Source: Phaeodactylum tricornutum CCAP 1055/1
Lineage: Eukaryota > Bacillariophyta > Bacillariophyceae > Surirellales > Neidiaceae
Reading direction: 5' to 3'
NCBI RefSeq assembly: GCF_000150955.2
Contig: NW_002238036.1
Span: 199,938 to 263,937 of the forward strand
Length of the DNA stretch: 64,000 bases
Shown piece by piece: positions 32,219-41,430 of this stretch (the first letter of the stretch is position 1; every line of letters starts with the position of its first letter). The notes under the pieces were generated by a model, which was not told where the DNA came from, ran no database searches, and was given only the letters and a program-made list of their open reading frames with translations. Position numbers and translations under genes: made by a program.

Positions 32219-33925
32219 CTACAGTTGTGTGACGATCGGATCTTCACCTTTGACGTCCTTGACCGCGTAACCCAATTCCGTTACTTGGGATCGCAAGGCG
32301 TCGGCCAATTCCCAGTCTTTGGCTTCTTTCGCGGCTGTTCGCCGCTCTACCAGCTCCACCACATCGTCTGGTATTACCAAGGCTTCTTCTTGAGCAGTTT
32401 CTTCTTCTTCCGACACCGGTACTCGGTAGAATATACCAAACACTTGATCCATTTGCTTCATGGCATCGAGGATCCGTCGGAGACCGGTATAGTCCAACGA
32501 CACTTCATCGTCACTCACTTTATTTACACGCTTGAGCTCGCCTTCGGCAGCCTTGACGAGTGAAAAGAGTGCGGCGGATGCCCGCGGCATGCTCAAATCG
32601 TCGCAAATCGCGACTTCAAAATTCTCCAACGCCGTACGGGCTACCGTGGGCAGCTCGCTGTCCGTCGTCTCGTCCACCACGCTGGCCCCGTTCACCCGTG
32701 TGCACTCTTCCAATTGGTTTTTAATCTTGTCCATACGGGCAATCGCGTTGCGAGCCGCCGTCATGGCTTGCGGCGTAAAGGCCAGCGCTTGTCGGTACTG
32801 GCTGCTGACGGCCAAATACCGGTAGGCTCGGACATCGTCCGGCGTCGGACAAGCTCCGCGCAGGGTCAAAAAGTTGCCGAGCGATTTGGACATTTTCTCA
32901 TTGTCCATATTAACAAAGCCGTTGTGGAACCAGCAATTGCAAAATACGTTGCCGGTTGCCCCTTCGGATTGGGCAATTTCGTTTTCGTGGTGCGGGAACT
33001 TGAGATCGATGCCACCCCCGTGCAAGTCGATGGTGTCGTCACCAAAGAAGTGTCGGGCCATGGCGGAGCATTCCAAGTGCCAACCGGGACGACCCAGTGC
33101 AATGTCGTTCGACTCCCACGCCGCATCCATGCGGTCCACACCAGTCTTGAAGGCTTTCCACAAACAAAAATCGGCGAAATGCTCCTTATCGTCTGACTCG
33201 CCCCGTTCCGTTTGGGCCATTTCTTGGTAGTTGAGTTGCACGAGCTGGGTACCGTAACGCGGTTGCGCCTGGGTTCGAAAGTACCAGGACCCATCCGGTG
33301 TTTCGTAGGCCAACTCCTTATCCCGCAAGACACGAATCAAATCCATCATATCATCAATGTGTTCCGTGGCCCGGGGATACTGGCACGCCGGTTGTATGTT
33401 GAGTGCCTGCAGGTCATCCCGAAAGTGCTGTTCGTAGCGACGGGTGAGAGTCTGTACGTGATCGATTTTCTGTTCGTTGGCACGTTGAATGATCTTATCA
33501 TCCACGTCGGTGAGATTGCACACGTGAGTCACGTGGTAGCCAAGATACCGCAAGACACGTTTGAGGACATCGTACGTGAGGAAGGCCCGAAAGTTTCCCA
33601 CGTGCGCGAAATCGTACACCGTCGGACCGCACGTGTACATGGACACGACGTTCGTGTCGGCGCGGACCGGTCGGAAGGGTTCCTTCGCGCGCGTCTTGGA
33701 ATTGAACAAGGACAACACAGGCGCGTCGGTAGTCGTCGGTGTGGACGTAGTCTGTAACGTGAGAATAGACGGGAACCATGGGACCCCGGGAATCGTGGGT
33801 GTTGCGCGCTGGCGTGGACGTCGGGAACCCCACGGCACGACGGGGAGCCAAGCATGCGTGGGAAGGCTCGTCCGTAAGCTACAGAGGAACGCCAAAGTTA
33901 GCGCGGGTGCGTATCGTACAATCAT
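32219..33925 (-). CDS. CARS: Cysteinyl-tRNA synthetase, organelle-targeted
   Basis: Charges tRNA-Cys. One exon of 568 residues from ATG 33925. Class I signatures are present: MYTCGPTVYDFAHVGN (zinc Cys and the HIGH-type motif), the zinc region GWHLECSAMARHFFG then HHENEIAQSE, and KMSKSLGN. The C-terminus has the anticodon-stem helical domain. The first 25 residues (VRYAPALTLAFLCSL.. THA) form a signal peptide followed by WLPVVP, an aromatic +1 residue as in diatom plastid presequences. About 60 further residues precede the catalytic domain. It probably serves the plastid and possibly mitochondria. The promoter is shared divergently with the small membrane-protein gene at 34465. Confidence 0.93.
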   Translation of the reverse strand: MIVRYAPALTLAFLCSLRTSLPTHAWLPVVPWGSRRPRQRATPTIPGVPWFPSILTLQTTSTPTTTDAPVLSLFNSKTRAKEPFRPVRADTNVVSMYTCGPTVYDFAHVGNFRAFLTYDVLKRVLRYLGYHVTHVCNLTDVDDKIIQRANEQKIDHVQTLTRRYEQHFRDDLQALNIQPACQYPRATEHIDDMMDLIRVLRDKELAYETPDGSWYFRTQAQPRYGTQLVQLNYQEMAQTERGESDDKEHFADFCLWKAFKTGVDRMDAAWESNDIALGRPGWHLECSAMARHFFGDDTIDLHGGGIDLKFPHHENEIAQSEGATGNVFCNCWFHNGFVNMDNEKMSKSLGNFLTLRGACPTPDDVRAYRYLAVSSQYRQALAFTPQAMTAARNAIARMDKIKNQLEECTRVNGASVVDETTDSELPTVARTALENFEVAICDDLSMPRASAALFSLVKAAEGELKRVNKVSDDEVSLDYTGLRRILDAMKQMDQVFGIFYRVPVSEEEETAQEEALVIPDDVVELVERRTAAKEAKDWELADALRSQVTELGYAVKDVKGEDPIVTQL

Positions 33926-34464
33926 TGCCAGTGTAAAATGTGCGATGCCTTATACAGCTTGTGGAAGAGTTACGGAAGATGGACGATATCGAGAAAGGAC
34001 GTGCCGGACGATGGATACCTCACCGTCAATCGAACGTGTATTGGAGAGCACTCATTTCATTGACGATGATGTTGTGATGTGTGTCGAATGATTTGTTTCC
34101 GGGTATCCCAAATGAAGTGTCAACGGCCAGACGGAAACTTTCGAAAGCACAGGATCAAGGACAGACACCGGCAATGCGGTGTTCGCGTTCTCACTGTCCG
34201 AGCGCCCATCACCGAGCATCGACGACCGTCGACGAACATGCGTTCTGTTGTTTGAACCGTAAAGTACGCTGTGTGTCCTGGGACACCTAGCTAGAGCGTG
34301 TACCGTTCTAGTAGCAATGAGCCACGGAGAGACAACGAGAATTCATTGTCACACCAAAAGCGTCACACCAACCGGTAACTTTCCCGAGTCAAATCGTTCG
34401 TATCCATAAAGTATCATTGTCCATTGTCCCCTGTTCCTTTGAGTCTTTTGTTATTACTATTAGC
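33926..34464. promoter_or_regulatory. Divergent intergenic promoter region
   Basis: Separates the starts of the minus-strand cysteinyl-tRNA synthetase gene and the plus-strand gene at 34465, so it must carry two promoters. I see no clear TATA box or other named site. Confidence 0.4.
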
Positions 34465-34818
34465 ATGGCTTCATCCTCGTCGACAGCGAGCGTGAAAACC
34501 TCACCAACGACAACACCGTCTGCAACGGCGGCGTACACGTTCCGTCCCAAGTTTCAACGCCCCTTGACGCAAACGAACAGCGACAATCTCTGTCTCCCCC
34601 AACCTTCCAACGCCTTTTCGCGCTTCTTTTACATCTTTCGGATGAATAACGGATCGTACGTTCTCAACAATTTCGAACTCACCGTGTTCTACCTCGCCAC
34701 CGCTACCTGTACCGTCGCCGTCGCGCTCTACGGGTACGTCTTTGTGCGGGGATTCCTCGACGGCCTGCGGCAATGCTCGTTCGCGGACACGTGCACCGCG
34801 ACGCCCGCCGCCGTGTGA
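34465..34818 (+). CDS. Small single-pass membrane protein, unknown
   Basis: 117 residues from the first ATG (MASSSSTAS). The first 50 residues are Ser/Thr-rich and probably disordered. FSRFFYIFRMNNGSYVLNNFEL follows, then one strong membrane segment (TVFYLATATCTVAVALYGYVF, about 75-96) and a short tail with two Cys. The high GC3 of the frame supports coding. No family is recognised; a small organelle or endomembrane protein is plausible. Confidence 0.6.
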   Translation: MASSSSTASVKTSPTTTPSATAAYTFRPKFQRPLTQTNSDNLCLPQPSNAFSRFFYIFRMNNGSYVLNNFELTVFYLATATCTVAVALYGYVFVRGFLDGLRQCSFADTCTATPAAV

Positions 34819-34892
34819 CCGGAAGAAATCACGATGGTCGCTAGACGGACCAATCACCGATCCATGCTCCACTACCGCCGAATGGAACGCCG

Positions 34893-34925
34893 ACACACAC
34901 ACTGTGTGTGTGTGTGTGGGTGTGC
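34893..34925. repeat. AC/TG microsatellite
   Basis: A run of (AC)5 is followed directly by (TG)8 and related repeats, so the two halves are self-complementary and could form a hairpin. It lies in the 3' flank of the small membrane-protein gene. Confidence 0.9.
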
Positions 34926-35139
34926 GTACAGGGTTGTATGTGTTTCTACGGTCACTTTGTTGCCCACACCCAAGCCATACGTCGAAACTTACAGGATAAC
35001 CATGTTAATCTCCATTATGTTACTAATGAAACAGTAAAACTATCAGAAAGTACGGTTGACACGGAATTGGTGTGTTGGATTAGAAACAGTTATTTGTACA
35101 CAAGGTCTACGTGAACAGTCCACACACTTTTGTAGCCGT

Positions 35140-37035
35140 CTATCGCGATGACCCTTCTAGTAGTTGATCACTGTCCAGCGCGGGAGTTTCGCAGCGTATT
35201 ATCAACGAATCTCCATTCGGAATGGTCACGAAATCAATCGAGTCTCGATCCGGATCGCGGTCGATACAGGATTGTAGCAGCCGCGGAGGCTCGTCCATGG
35301 GCTCTTCCGATAGCGCAAACGTGCCCCAATGGATACCGACCGAGTGGTCCACGCGCAGCGCCTTGTGCATCAACAAGGCCTCGGACGGATGCATGTGCGC
35401 GTCCCGCATCATGAAATCCGGTTCGTACGCACCAATCGGCAAAGCCGCCAAATTCAACGGCCCCAAGTAGTCCGACACAATCTCGAACAACGGAAAACTC
35501 GGCGGCAGGGCGGTATCGCCACCAAAAAAGAAAGTGGCACGCGGAAAGAAAACAGCAAAGGCACACCACAATCGATAGTTGCGATCAAAGAACGTTCGGG
35601 AGGCCCAGTGTTGGACAGGGCAGCAGGTCAACCACATTTGGTTGGATTCGGCCGGATCGCTAGTAGACGGATGGGCGTTGTCTTGCGTGGTGGCGAGGGA
35701 ACGGCGCTCGGTTTCGAGCCACGCGCCTTGCTCGTTCCGTACCAGTTTGACGGATTCCCACCATTCCAGCTCGACAATCCGCGCGGCTGGAATGTCGCAC
35801 TTATCTTGCAGCCATTCGGAAATGCCCAGAGGCACTACCCATCCTCTTACCTTATCGCGTAATCGTATACAGCTCATCTTGTCCAAATGATCGTAGTGAT
35901 CGTGTGATATTAAGCAGACATCGACTGCGGGCAAATCGTCGGCATCGTAGGCCGGCGGTATATCCCGTGCAACGCCCACCACGTTCTTGTAGGGACTGGC
36001 CCGGGTGGAGAACATGGGATCGGTTAGGACTGTAATGTCACCTTGCTGCACCAAACACGTGGCGTGACCGATCCAAGTAAACTTTAGTTCGTCGTCCGGT
36101 ACAGCCGGTTGTAATGGAGGCAGAGTGGCTGTAACCGTCAAGGCCTTGGTGGAGGACGTGGCGGCGTAAGCTTTGGGATCGAAACTCCAGGACGGAATGA
36201 GCATTCGCCATCCGTACTGTTGGTAATTACGTAAGAAGCGCTCCCAGCGCCAGCGAAGAATTGCCGACGCGGTTTTGACCCCCGAGGTAGATTGGGACAA
36301 CCATGGATTGACGAAGCGTCCCGTAGCGTCTCGACTGGTCAAGGGCCGTCCGGCTGAATCGAACCAGTTTGCTTCGAAATATTCCGTCAACGTGACGGCT
36401 TTGGTTTTGAACAAAACATAGCGGTGGAGACGATCCCGACTGCGATTCCAGATACGGCGTAAACTTTCTTGCATTTTGATACGACGGGCTTGCATCCGTA
36501 TTCGTACCTTCGCGCGGTAGGTGTCCCGTTGATCGCGCAAGGACAGACGGGTCGTTTGAAAACGTGATTTCTTGTCCTGCATCCAAGTTTTCGAACTGCG
36601 TTTCGCCAACGCGTACCCGTCTCTAGAATTTTGGATAGCTTTGTTCCAACGCACGTGCAAACGTTCCTTCCAACGCGATTTGAGTAACTTGACGTGCAGT
36701 ATTTGTTTCTGCTGACGGGCGTTCCATCGAAGTTTGCATTCTGTCCAGGACGTGGGTAAATACAAATAATGGCGCCTTTGTTGTTTCGGGACCAAGGTTG
36801 CCATAAACGAGAATGTAGTGGAAGCGTTCCAAAGAGAACTGTTGGGAGTGGCGGCTCTTGTGTACGGTCTCTTGCTGATCGTTCTGGTTCCAACCGACGA
36901 ATGAGGAGTCCTACAATTCGTCGTAGCACTCGCACATGCCAAGGTAGAAACAAACGGCTTGTTGGAATACATCAGACTCGAAGTGACAAGAGGATGCCCG
37001 GGACGCATTAGCGTCACGGCGACTCTCCCCGCCAT
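35140..37035 (-). CDS. NAPE-PLD-type metallo-beta-lactamase-fold hydrolase with long basic N-terminus
   Basis: 631 residues from the first ATG. The C-terminal half has the zinc-hydrolase signature: TWIGHATCLVQ, then LISHDHYDHLD (HxHxDH), CCPVQHWASRTFFDRN, FFGGDTA and GIHWGTFALSEEP. This matches N-acyl-phosphatidylethanolamine phospholipase D and related UlaG-like proteins, which cleave NAPE to N-acylethanolamine at membranes. The first 290 residues are unusual: rich in Arg, Lys, Gln and Trp (QQRRHYLYLP, then KTWMQDKKSRFQTTRLSLRDQR), with no membrane segment, probably helical. They may carry a mitochondrial presequence plus a nucleic-acid or membrane-binding extension. A later Met (MATLVPKQQ) is an alternative start. 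Confidence 0.82.
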   Translation of the reverse strand: MAGRVAVTLMRPGHPLVTSSLMYSNKPFVSTLACASATTNCRTPHSSVGTRTISKRPYTRAATPNSSLWNASTTFSFMATLVPKQQRRHYLYLPTSWTECKLRWNARQQKQILHVKLLKSRWKERLHVRWNKAIQNSRDGYALAKRSSKTWMQDKKSRFQTTRLSLRDQRDTYRAKVRIRMQARRIKMQESLRRIWNRSRDRLHRYVLFKTKAVTLTEYFEANWFDSAGRPLTSRDATGRFVNPWLSQSTSGVKTASAILRWRWERFLRNYQQYGWRMLIPSWSFDPKAYAATSSTKALTVTATLPPLQPAVPDDELKFTWIGHATCLVQQGDITVLTDPMFSTRASPYKNVVGVARDIPPAYDADDLPAVDVCLISHDHYDHLDKMSCIRLRDKVRGWVVPLGISEWLQDKCDIPAARIVELEWWESVKLVRNEQGAWLETERRSLATTQDNAHPSTSDPAESNQMWLTCCPVQHWASRTFFDRNYRLWCAFAVFFPRATFFFGGDTALPPSFPLFEIVSDYLGPLNLAALPIGAYEPDFMMRDAHMHPSEALLMHKALRVDHSVGIHWGTFALSEEPMDEPPRLLQSCIDRDPDRDSIDFVTIPNGDSLIIRCETPALDSDQLLEGSSR

Positions 37036-38046
37036 GGTGCCCTCGACTTGGTCGTCTGTGGCAACAGCGCACACTGGAAGGTGGGCTGCGTGGGCTTTCC
37101 AATAGAGGTGGTGCCTACCTATCCTCTTACGCCAATCATCATCTTTCACTGTCCGTGGCAATCCGAACCGGCGTATCGTATTTTTTCTCGCGCAGGCGTA
37201 AGGAAAGCAATTCTCAATTAGGGTCACAAATAGGTGGCTATACTTTCCATCGATCGCACACCGCGTCGACAGGCGCACAGTCTAACGCAATCATGGAATT
37301 ATCAATAGCTCCGAGTGTTTCTTCCTATAGATATCAGATGTGTCGTTTCATACCCGAGCGCAGTTCACGATCCGTTGCCCTCGAGAGAAAGTGCAATAAA
37401 AAAAGTATTTTTTGGAGCAGCCTCTTTGAGATGCCCTGGAATTGCAGGAAGTAATAATTAAAACGAAAATTGAAGTTCATACTTACTTATAATCACTATA
37501 AACATAACGGAACCGAGCCGATATTCTCACATTAGGTTGGTGCGAACTTTACATTCCCTGGGAGAGTAACATGAACAGTAAGTAATAATTGGTATTTTGG
37601 AATCCATGCCTCTGGACGTTTTCAGAAAGATACACACGGGAAAGAAATGGTGTACGGGGTTGGACTATGTTGGCTTCGGAAGGGAATTCTTGACCGTAAA
37701 TCGACCCCGTACAACACCAGCGTAATACCTGAGTCGCGTACCCAGGAATAAAGTTGCGTGGGACGACCTGTTCGATGTAAGCCCTTTGATAAGTCGTCAA
37801 TCCGAACAGCCGTGGCAACTTTCCACTGGTGGAACCAAGCAGGATTCGCTCCAAAATGCAAGGGAAAGGAACGTTCGGACTGCGAGGCAAAAGTCACGAA
37901 ACCCAAAGGTAACACTCGGGGCAAGCTTCGCACGAATACTTCGCATCATCTCGTTGTCCAAAGCAGAGTCTGTTAGGAATAGCACCACCCCTTGGGAGAG
38001 GTATGCTCTGGTTTTCGAGCCGACAACATCCTACGTCTCGTTGGCC
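37036..38046. other. Divergent intergenic region, no gene recognised
   Basis: Lies between the starts of the minus-strand NAPE-PLD-like gene and the plus-strand receptor gene. The open frame of the receptor extends upstream to 37786 but has no ATG before 38047. No other gene is seen. Confidence 0.5.
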
Positions 38047-40446
38047 ATGACGGAGCCCATGCATTTTGCTCCAGGCCGAAGGAGGAAACGTCTTTCTCGG
38101 CACACGTCTTTCCGAACGTTGATATGGATCTCGAGCGTGCTCTTGCTCCACTTTAGAGTTGCATGGGTCATAGCGAGCAAAAACACCACGGAAAAAGTCT
38201 ACCGCTTCGGCATCATGCCCAAATCTACCAACAATCGATTTTACGATCCCGTTAGAGAAGGGTGCGAGGCACGGGCGGCTTCGTACGACATCAACGTGCT
38301 GTGCGACTGGGTCGGACCGGACTGGGAGGATTTGACTGGCAAGGCCCAGGCTTCCGTCCTCAACACCTTGATCGACGCCAAACTTGCGGGTGATCCGGAT
38401 GCCTTGGACGGTATTGCTGTTGCCGTAGTCAATGAAGACGCCTTACAGGAACCTTTTCAACGGGCACTTGCGGCAGGCATGTCCGTTATCTGCTTCGACA
38501 GCGATTCATTCAAATCCTCTCGTCAAGCCTACGTCGGGACCGACAATTTTGCCTTTGGTGAACAACTCGGTAAAGTTTTGTTGCAGCTACGACCGGAAGG
38601 GGGAGTCTTTTCTGTAGCGACCTTTAGAGGGCCGAATTTGCTTCAACGGGTCAGCGGAATACGATTTGCGCTCGAAGGAACGACCTGGAAAGAGTTGCCG
38701 GACTCCATCTTGTACGAAGATATCACAAAACCCGAATTGGGCCTTCAGCACTTTGAAGATCTCAAGCGATCCAATCCCGAGCTCGGGGCGATCGTACCGA
38801 CATTCGGAACCTTCATGGAAGAAACGTCTCTTTGGATGAATCACGTGAATAGTCGTGACGATATGACTTTTGTTGTGGCGGACGCTTTACCACATCAAAT
38901 TGTACTCATGGAACGAGGGTTCGCCGACGGACTAGTGGGGCAGTTGCCTTACCAATCGGGAGAGTTGTGTATCGAAACTATGTTGGAATTACAACAGCAA
39001 GGCAATCCGCCACGAATGGAGAACAACGATTTGCTGTTTGGGACAAACCTGTCCTTTTTCCTACGTATTCCACTTATTTTGCCCGATCTGAAGGTTGATA
39101 TGAATTATGTGGAAAACTTTCGAATCATTGGATATTCGAGTGTTGGTCTTCTATGGGCGGCCACCTCAGGGGTCACCGCTTGGGTCGTGTACAACTGGAA
39201 AACCCGTATCGTACAAGCGTCGCAGCCCATTTTTCTTCTCATGATTGTGCTAGGCGTGTTCATTATGAGTAGCTCAATTATCCCCATGGGAATAGACGAC
39301 CAGCACAATTCTACGGGTGCTTGCACAGCTGCGTGCAACGCAACTCCCTGGCTAATTTCCATGGGTTTCTCAATGACTTTCTCGGCGCTTTTTAGCAAAC
39401 TTTGGAGAATCAATCGGCTGATCCAGTCGGCCCAGCGCTTCAGCAAAGCTAAGGTCACTGTTCGGGATGTGATGCTTCCATTTTGCATTCTCATGGCTGC
39501 AAACTTGACCATTCTAATTTGTTGGACGGTGATTGATCCGCTACATTATACACGCACCGATCATTTGGGAACAGATCCCTGGAATCGGATCATTTCAACG
39601 TATGGAAGCTGCGAAAGCGCCGACGGGGATCGGTCGCTGCCGTATCTCGTATCGTTGGCGGTTGTGAATTTTGGTGCCCTTGCTGTGGCCAACTTTCAAG
39701 CTTACAAAACCCGGCAGATTCGTAGCGCATACAGCGAATCTAAATACGTCGGCGTTGTGGTGGCGAGCATGACTCAAGCCGGTTTGGTGGGTCTACCGGT
39801 GCTTCTGCTCGTTGATGAAGCACCACAGGTCAAGTATCTTGTTCGTGTACTGCTGGTGTTTGTTATTTGCTTAGCCATCCTGGGATTTATGTTTGTTCCT
39901 AAAATTCTGCATCACCGACGCGAAGAGGAAACCCAGATGCAATCCAGAGTTTCAGTATCGTTTGGTCCAACGTCGTACCTCCAAGATGACTCCGGACCTG
40001 CAAGTGGACCCTTTCCGAGACGGTCGTCATCCCTAGGAAGCGGAGAGTTTCTTCGCAGCGGGTCTGCATTGGCTCGGAATTCCTGCGTTTCTTCTTTGGG
40101 ATGGAATTCTGCCGGACGAAGTCCTTCCGAGGCGGAGCTTGGGGACCTCTTATACACCAGCGTAGCCGACATTCGTCTTGCGGCCGAAGCGGCCCAGGAA
40201 TTTGCTCGTAAGCTTGACGCACAGGAAGAGAACGATATTGAGAATCAAAACGAAAGGCGCTCCGATGAGAGCAAGTCAGAAGTTGGACAAGCTTCTTCAT
40301 CAGATAGTCTTGGTTTCGCTAATAGTCGAATAACCGCTTCAAATGGCCAAATTCAGAATCACGATTCTAAAGCCTATACTGACGATGTCGCGTTACGAAC
40401 TCTCCTTTGCTCGGTAGAGGAGGAAAAACTCGACATCAAGAGTTGA
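38047..40446 (+). CDS. Class C (GABA-B-like) G-protein-coupled receptor with sugar-type periplasmic-binding ectodomain
   Basis: 799 residues from the first ATG. A basic start and one hydrophobic segment (about 24-43) act as signal. Residues about 50-345 form a bilobed ligand-binding domain that looks like the ribose/galactose binding protein group (GIMPKSTNNRFYDPVREGCEARA near its start; DGIAVAVVNEDAL; VGTDNFAFGEQLGK), not the usual leucine-binding type. Seven membrane segments follow (about 358-621), with Cys in the extracellular loops and a Trp-rich third segment (SALFSKLWRINRL) typical of class C receptors. A Ser-rich cytoplasmic tail of about 175 residues ends the protein. The likely role is sensing a small extracellular ligand; the ligand is unknown. 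Confidence 0.88.
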   Translation: MTEPMHFAPGRRRKRLSRHTSFRTLIWISSVLLLHFRVAWVIASKNTTEKVYRFGIMPKSTNNRFYDPVREGCEARAASYDINVLCDWVGPDWEDLTGKAQASVLNTLIDAKLAGDPDALDGIAVAVVNEDALQEPFQRALAAGMSVICFDSDSFKSSRQAYVGTDNFAFGEQLGKVLLQLRPEGGVFSVATFRGPNLLQRVSGIRFALEGTTWKELPDSILYEDITKPELGLQHFEDLKRSNPELGAIVPTFGTFMEETSLWMNHVNSRDDMTFVVADALPHQIVLMERGFADGLVGQLPYQSGELCIETMLELQQQGNPPRMENNDLLFGTNLSFFLRIPLILPDLKVDMNYVENFRIIGYSSVGLLWAATSGVTAWVVYNWKTRIVQASQPIFLLMIVLGVFIMSSSIIPMGIDDQHNSTGACTAACNATPWLISMGFSMTFSALFSKLWRINRLIQSAQRFSKAKVTVRDVMLPFCILMAANLTILICWTVIDPLHYTRTDHLGTDPWNRIISTYGSCESADGDRSLPYLVSLAVVNFGALAVANFQAYKTRQIRSAYSESKYVGVVVASMTQAGLVGLPVLLLVDEAPQVKYLVRVLLVFVICLAILGFMFVPKILHHRREEETQMQSRVSVSFGPTSYLQDDSGPASGPFPRRSSSLGSGEFLRSGSALARNSCVSSLGWNSAGRSPSEAELGDLLYTSVADIRLAAEAAQEFARKLDAQEENDIENQNERRSDESKSEVGQASSSDSLGFANSRITASNGQIQNHDSKAYTDDVALRTLLCSVEEEKLDIKS

Positions 40447-41017
40447 AGAAATGGTCACAACCAAAACGGAGCAGCGCGTTGTCAACTTCGTACCTGACGG
40501 TGACAACAAGCGCAATGCTCAGATTTAGTGATGTATAACTACATATACAGATTCTACTTTATAGTCTGAAACCAGTTCCCTACGATACCAATTGTTTGTT
40601 TGCACTGCGGCCATTCAAACGATACTGATACCTACCAACCGACAATCGAACAGCGACTTGATGAACAGAAGCCATGAAGGGGTTTCTTCGTTCATCACGT
40701 ATGTCCGTTTCAGAGCAAAGTGAAAATCTCTATAATGCCATACCTTACCCATTCAGCATGGGTAGTGATGCTGTAACACTATGTGTTCCGTGTATGGGAT
40801 GCTTTCCAGTTTGTTGCTCTTCCTTGACTGACAGGGAGATCTTTCGTCTCTGTTACTTTTAACTCTTGAGTATTACTCTACCAGTACTTTTAAGAGCCAG
40901 ATCGACGGTGAAAATGCGATTGTAACTTCAGAAATGTAGTAGACATTGTGGATAATACTTATATTTGACAGTCAATAATATTTCTGTCGCAGCAAAACCA
41001 GCTCTCTAATCCGAAGC
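40447..41017. other. Intergenic; original upstream region of the JmjC gene
   Basis: No gene is recognised. Before the Copia insertion this sequence ran directly into the start of the gene at 47837, so it should contain that gene's ancestral promoter and the 3' flank of the receptor gene. Confidence 0.5.
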
Positions 41018-41022
41018 CTCTG
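41018..41022 (+). repeat. Target-site duplication, left copy (CTCTG)
   Basis: CTCTG directly precedes the left LTR and is repeated at 47783-47787 directly after the right LTR. Five base pairs is the usual size for Copia elements. Confidence 0.9.
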
Positions 41023-41403
41023 TGTCGCAAGGAACAGACAAGAGTACGGGACTCAGAATATATGTTTAGCATACTCGATGCAAGAGTACACAATATATTA
41101 GGAAAGGATACAAACTATGTAAGTATCCAGTGAGATTGAATATTTACAAGATCAGAACCGCAGGAATGAAGAGGTCTGGTCCCACGGGTTTGAGAGGTTC
41201 TTACCCAAAGGAGAATAGTCAAATAAAGTTCGTATAATCTCAGAAGTTAGTAAAGTAGTAAGCTTACAGCTCTAGATTGGTTGACTGATAGCGAGTGCAG
41301 TTGTGGACCCGAGATAGGCCACGACGAATCCGCGACCCGGTACGACCCACCGAAACAACACCGTGAACGAGAGAGTCTTGTGAGAAGTCGTCCGTTCACG
41401 ACA
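41023..41403 (+). repeat. 5' LTR of the Copia element
   Basis: 381 bp, starting TGTCGCAAGG and ending GTTCACGACA. It contains an AATAAA-type signal in CAAATAAAGTTCG. It is practically identical to 47402-47782. Confidence 0.95.
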
Positions 41404-41425
41404 AGTTATCGAGCCCAACGCATCC
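41404..41425 (+). other. Probable primer-binding site of the Copia element
   Basis: The sequence right after the 5' LTR, GTTATCGAGCCCAACGC, resembles the complement of the anticodon arm of initiator tRNA-Met. Several Copia elements prime from such a half-tRNA. The match is imperfect and was judged by eye. Confidence 0.4.
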
Positions 41426-41430
41426 GACTG

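Noticed and set aside
32866-33333. Overlapping ORFs on both strands within the cysteinyl-tRNA synthetase gene
   Set aside because: They are shadows of a well-supported single-exon gene with all class I motifs.
34893-34925. AC/TG hairpin as a regulatory RNA structure
   Set aside because: It is a simple microsatellite in a 3' flank; self-complementarity follows from the repeat type.
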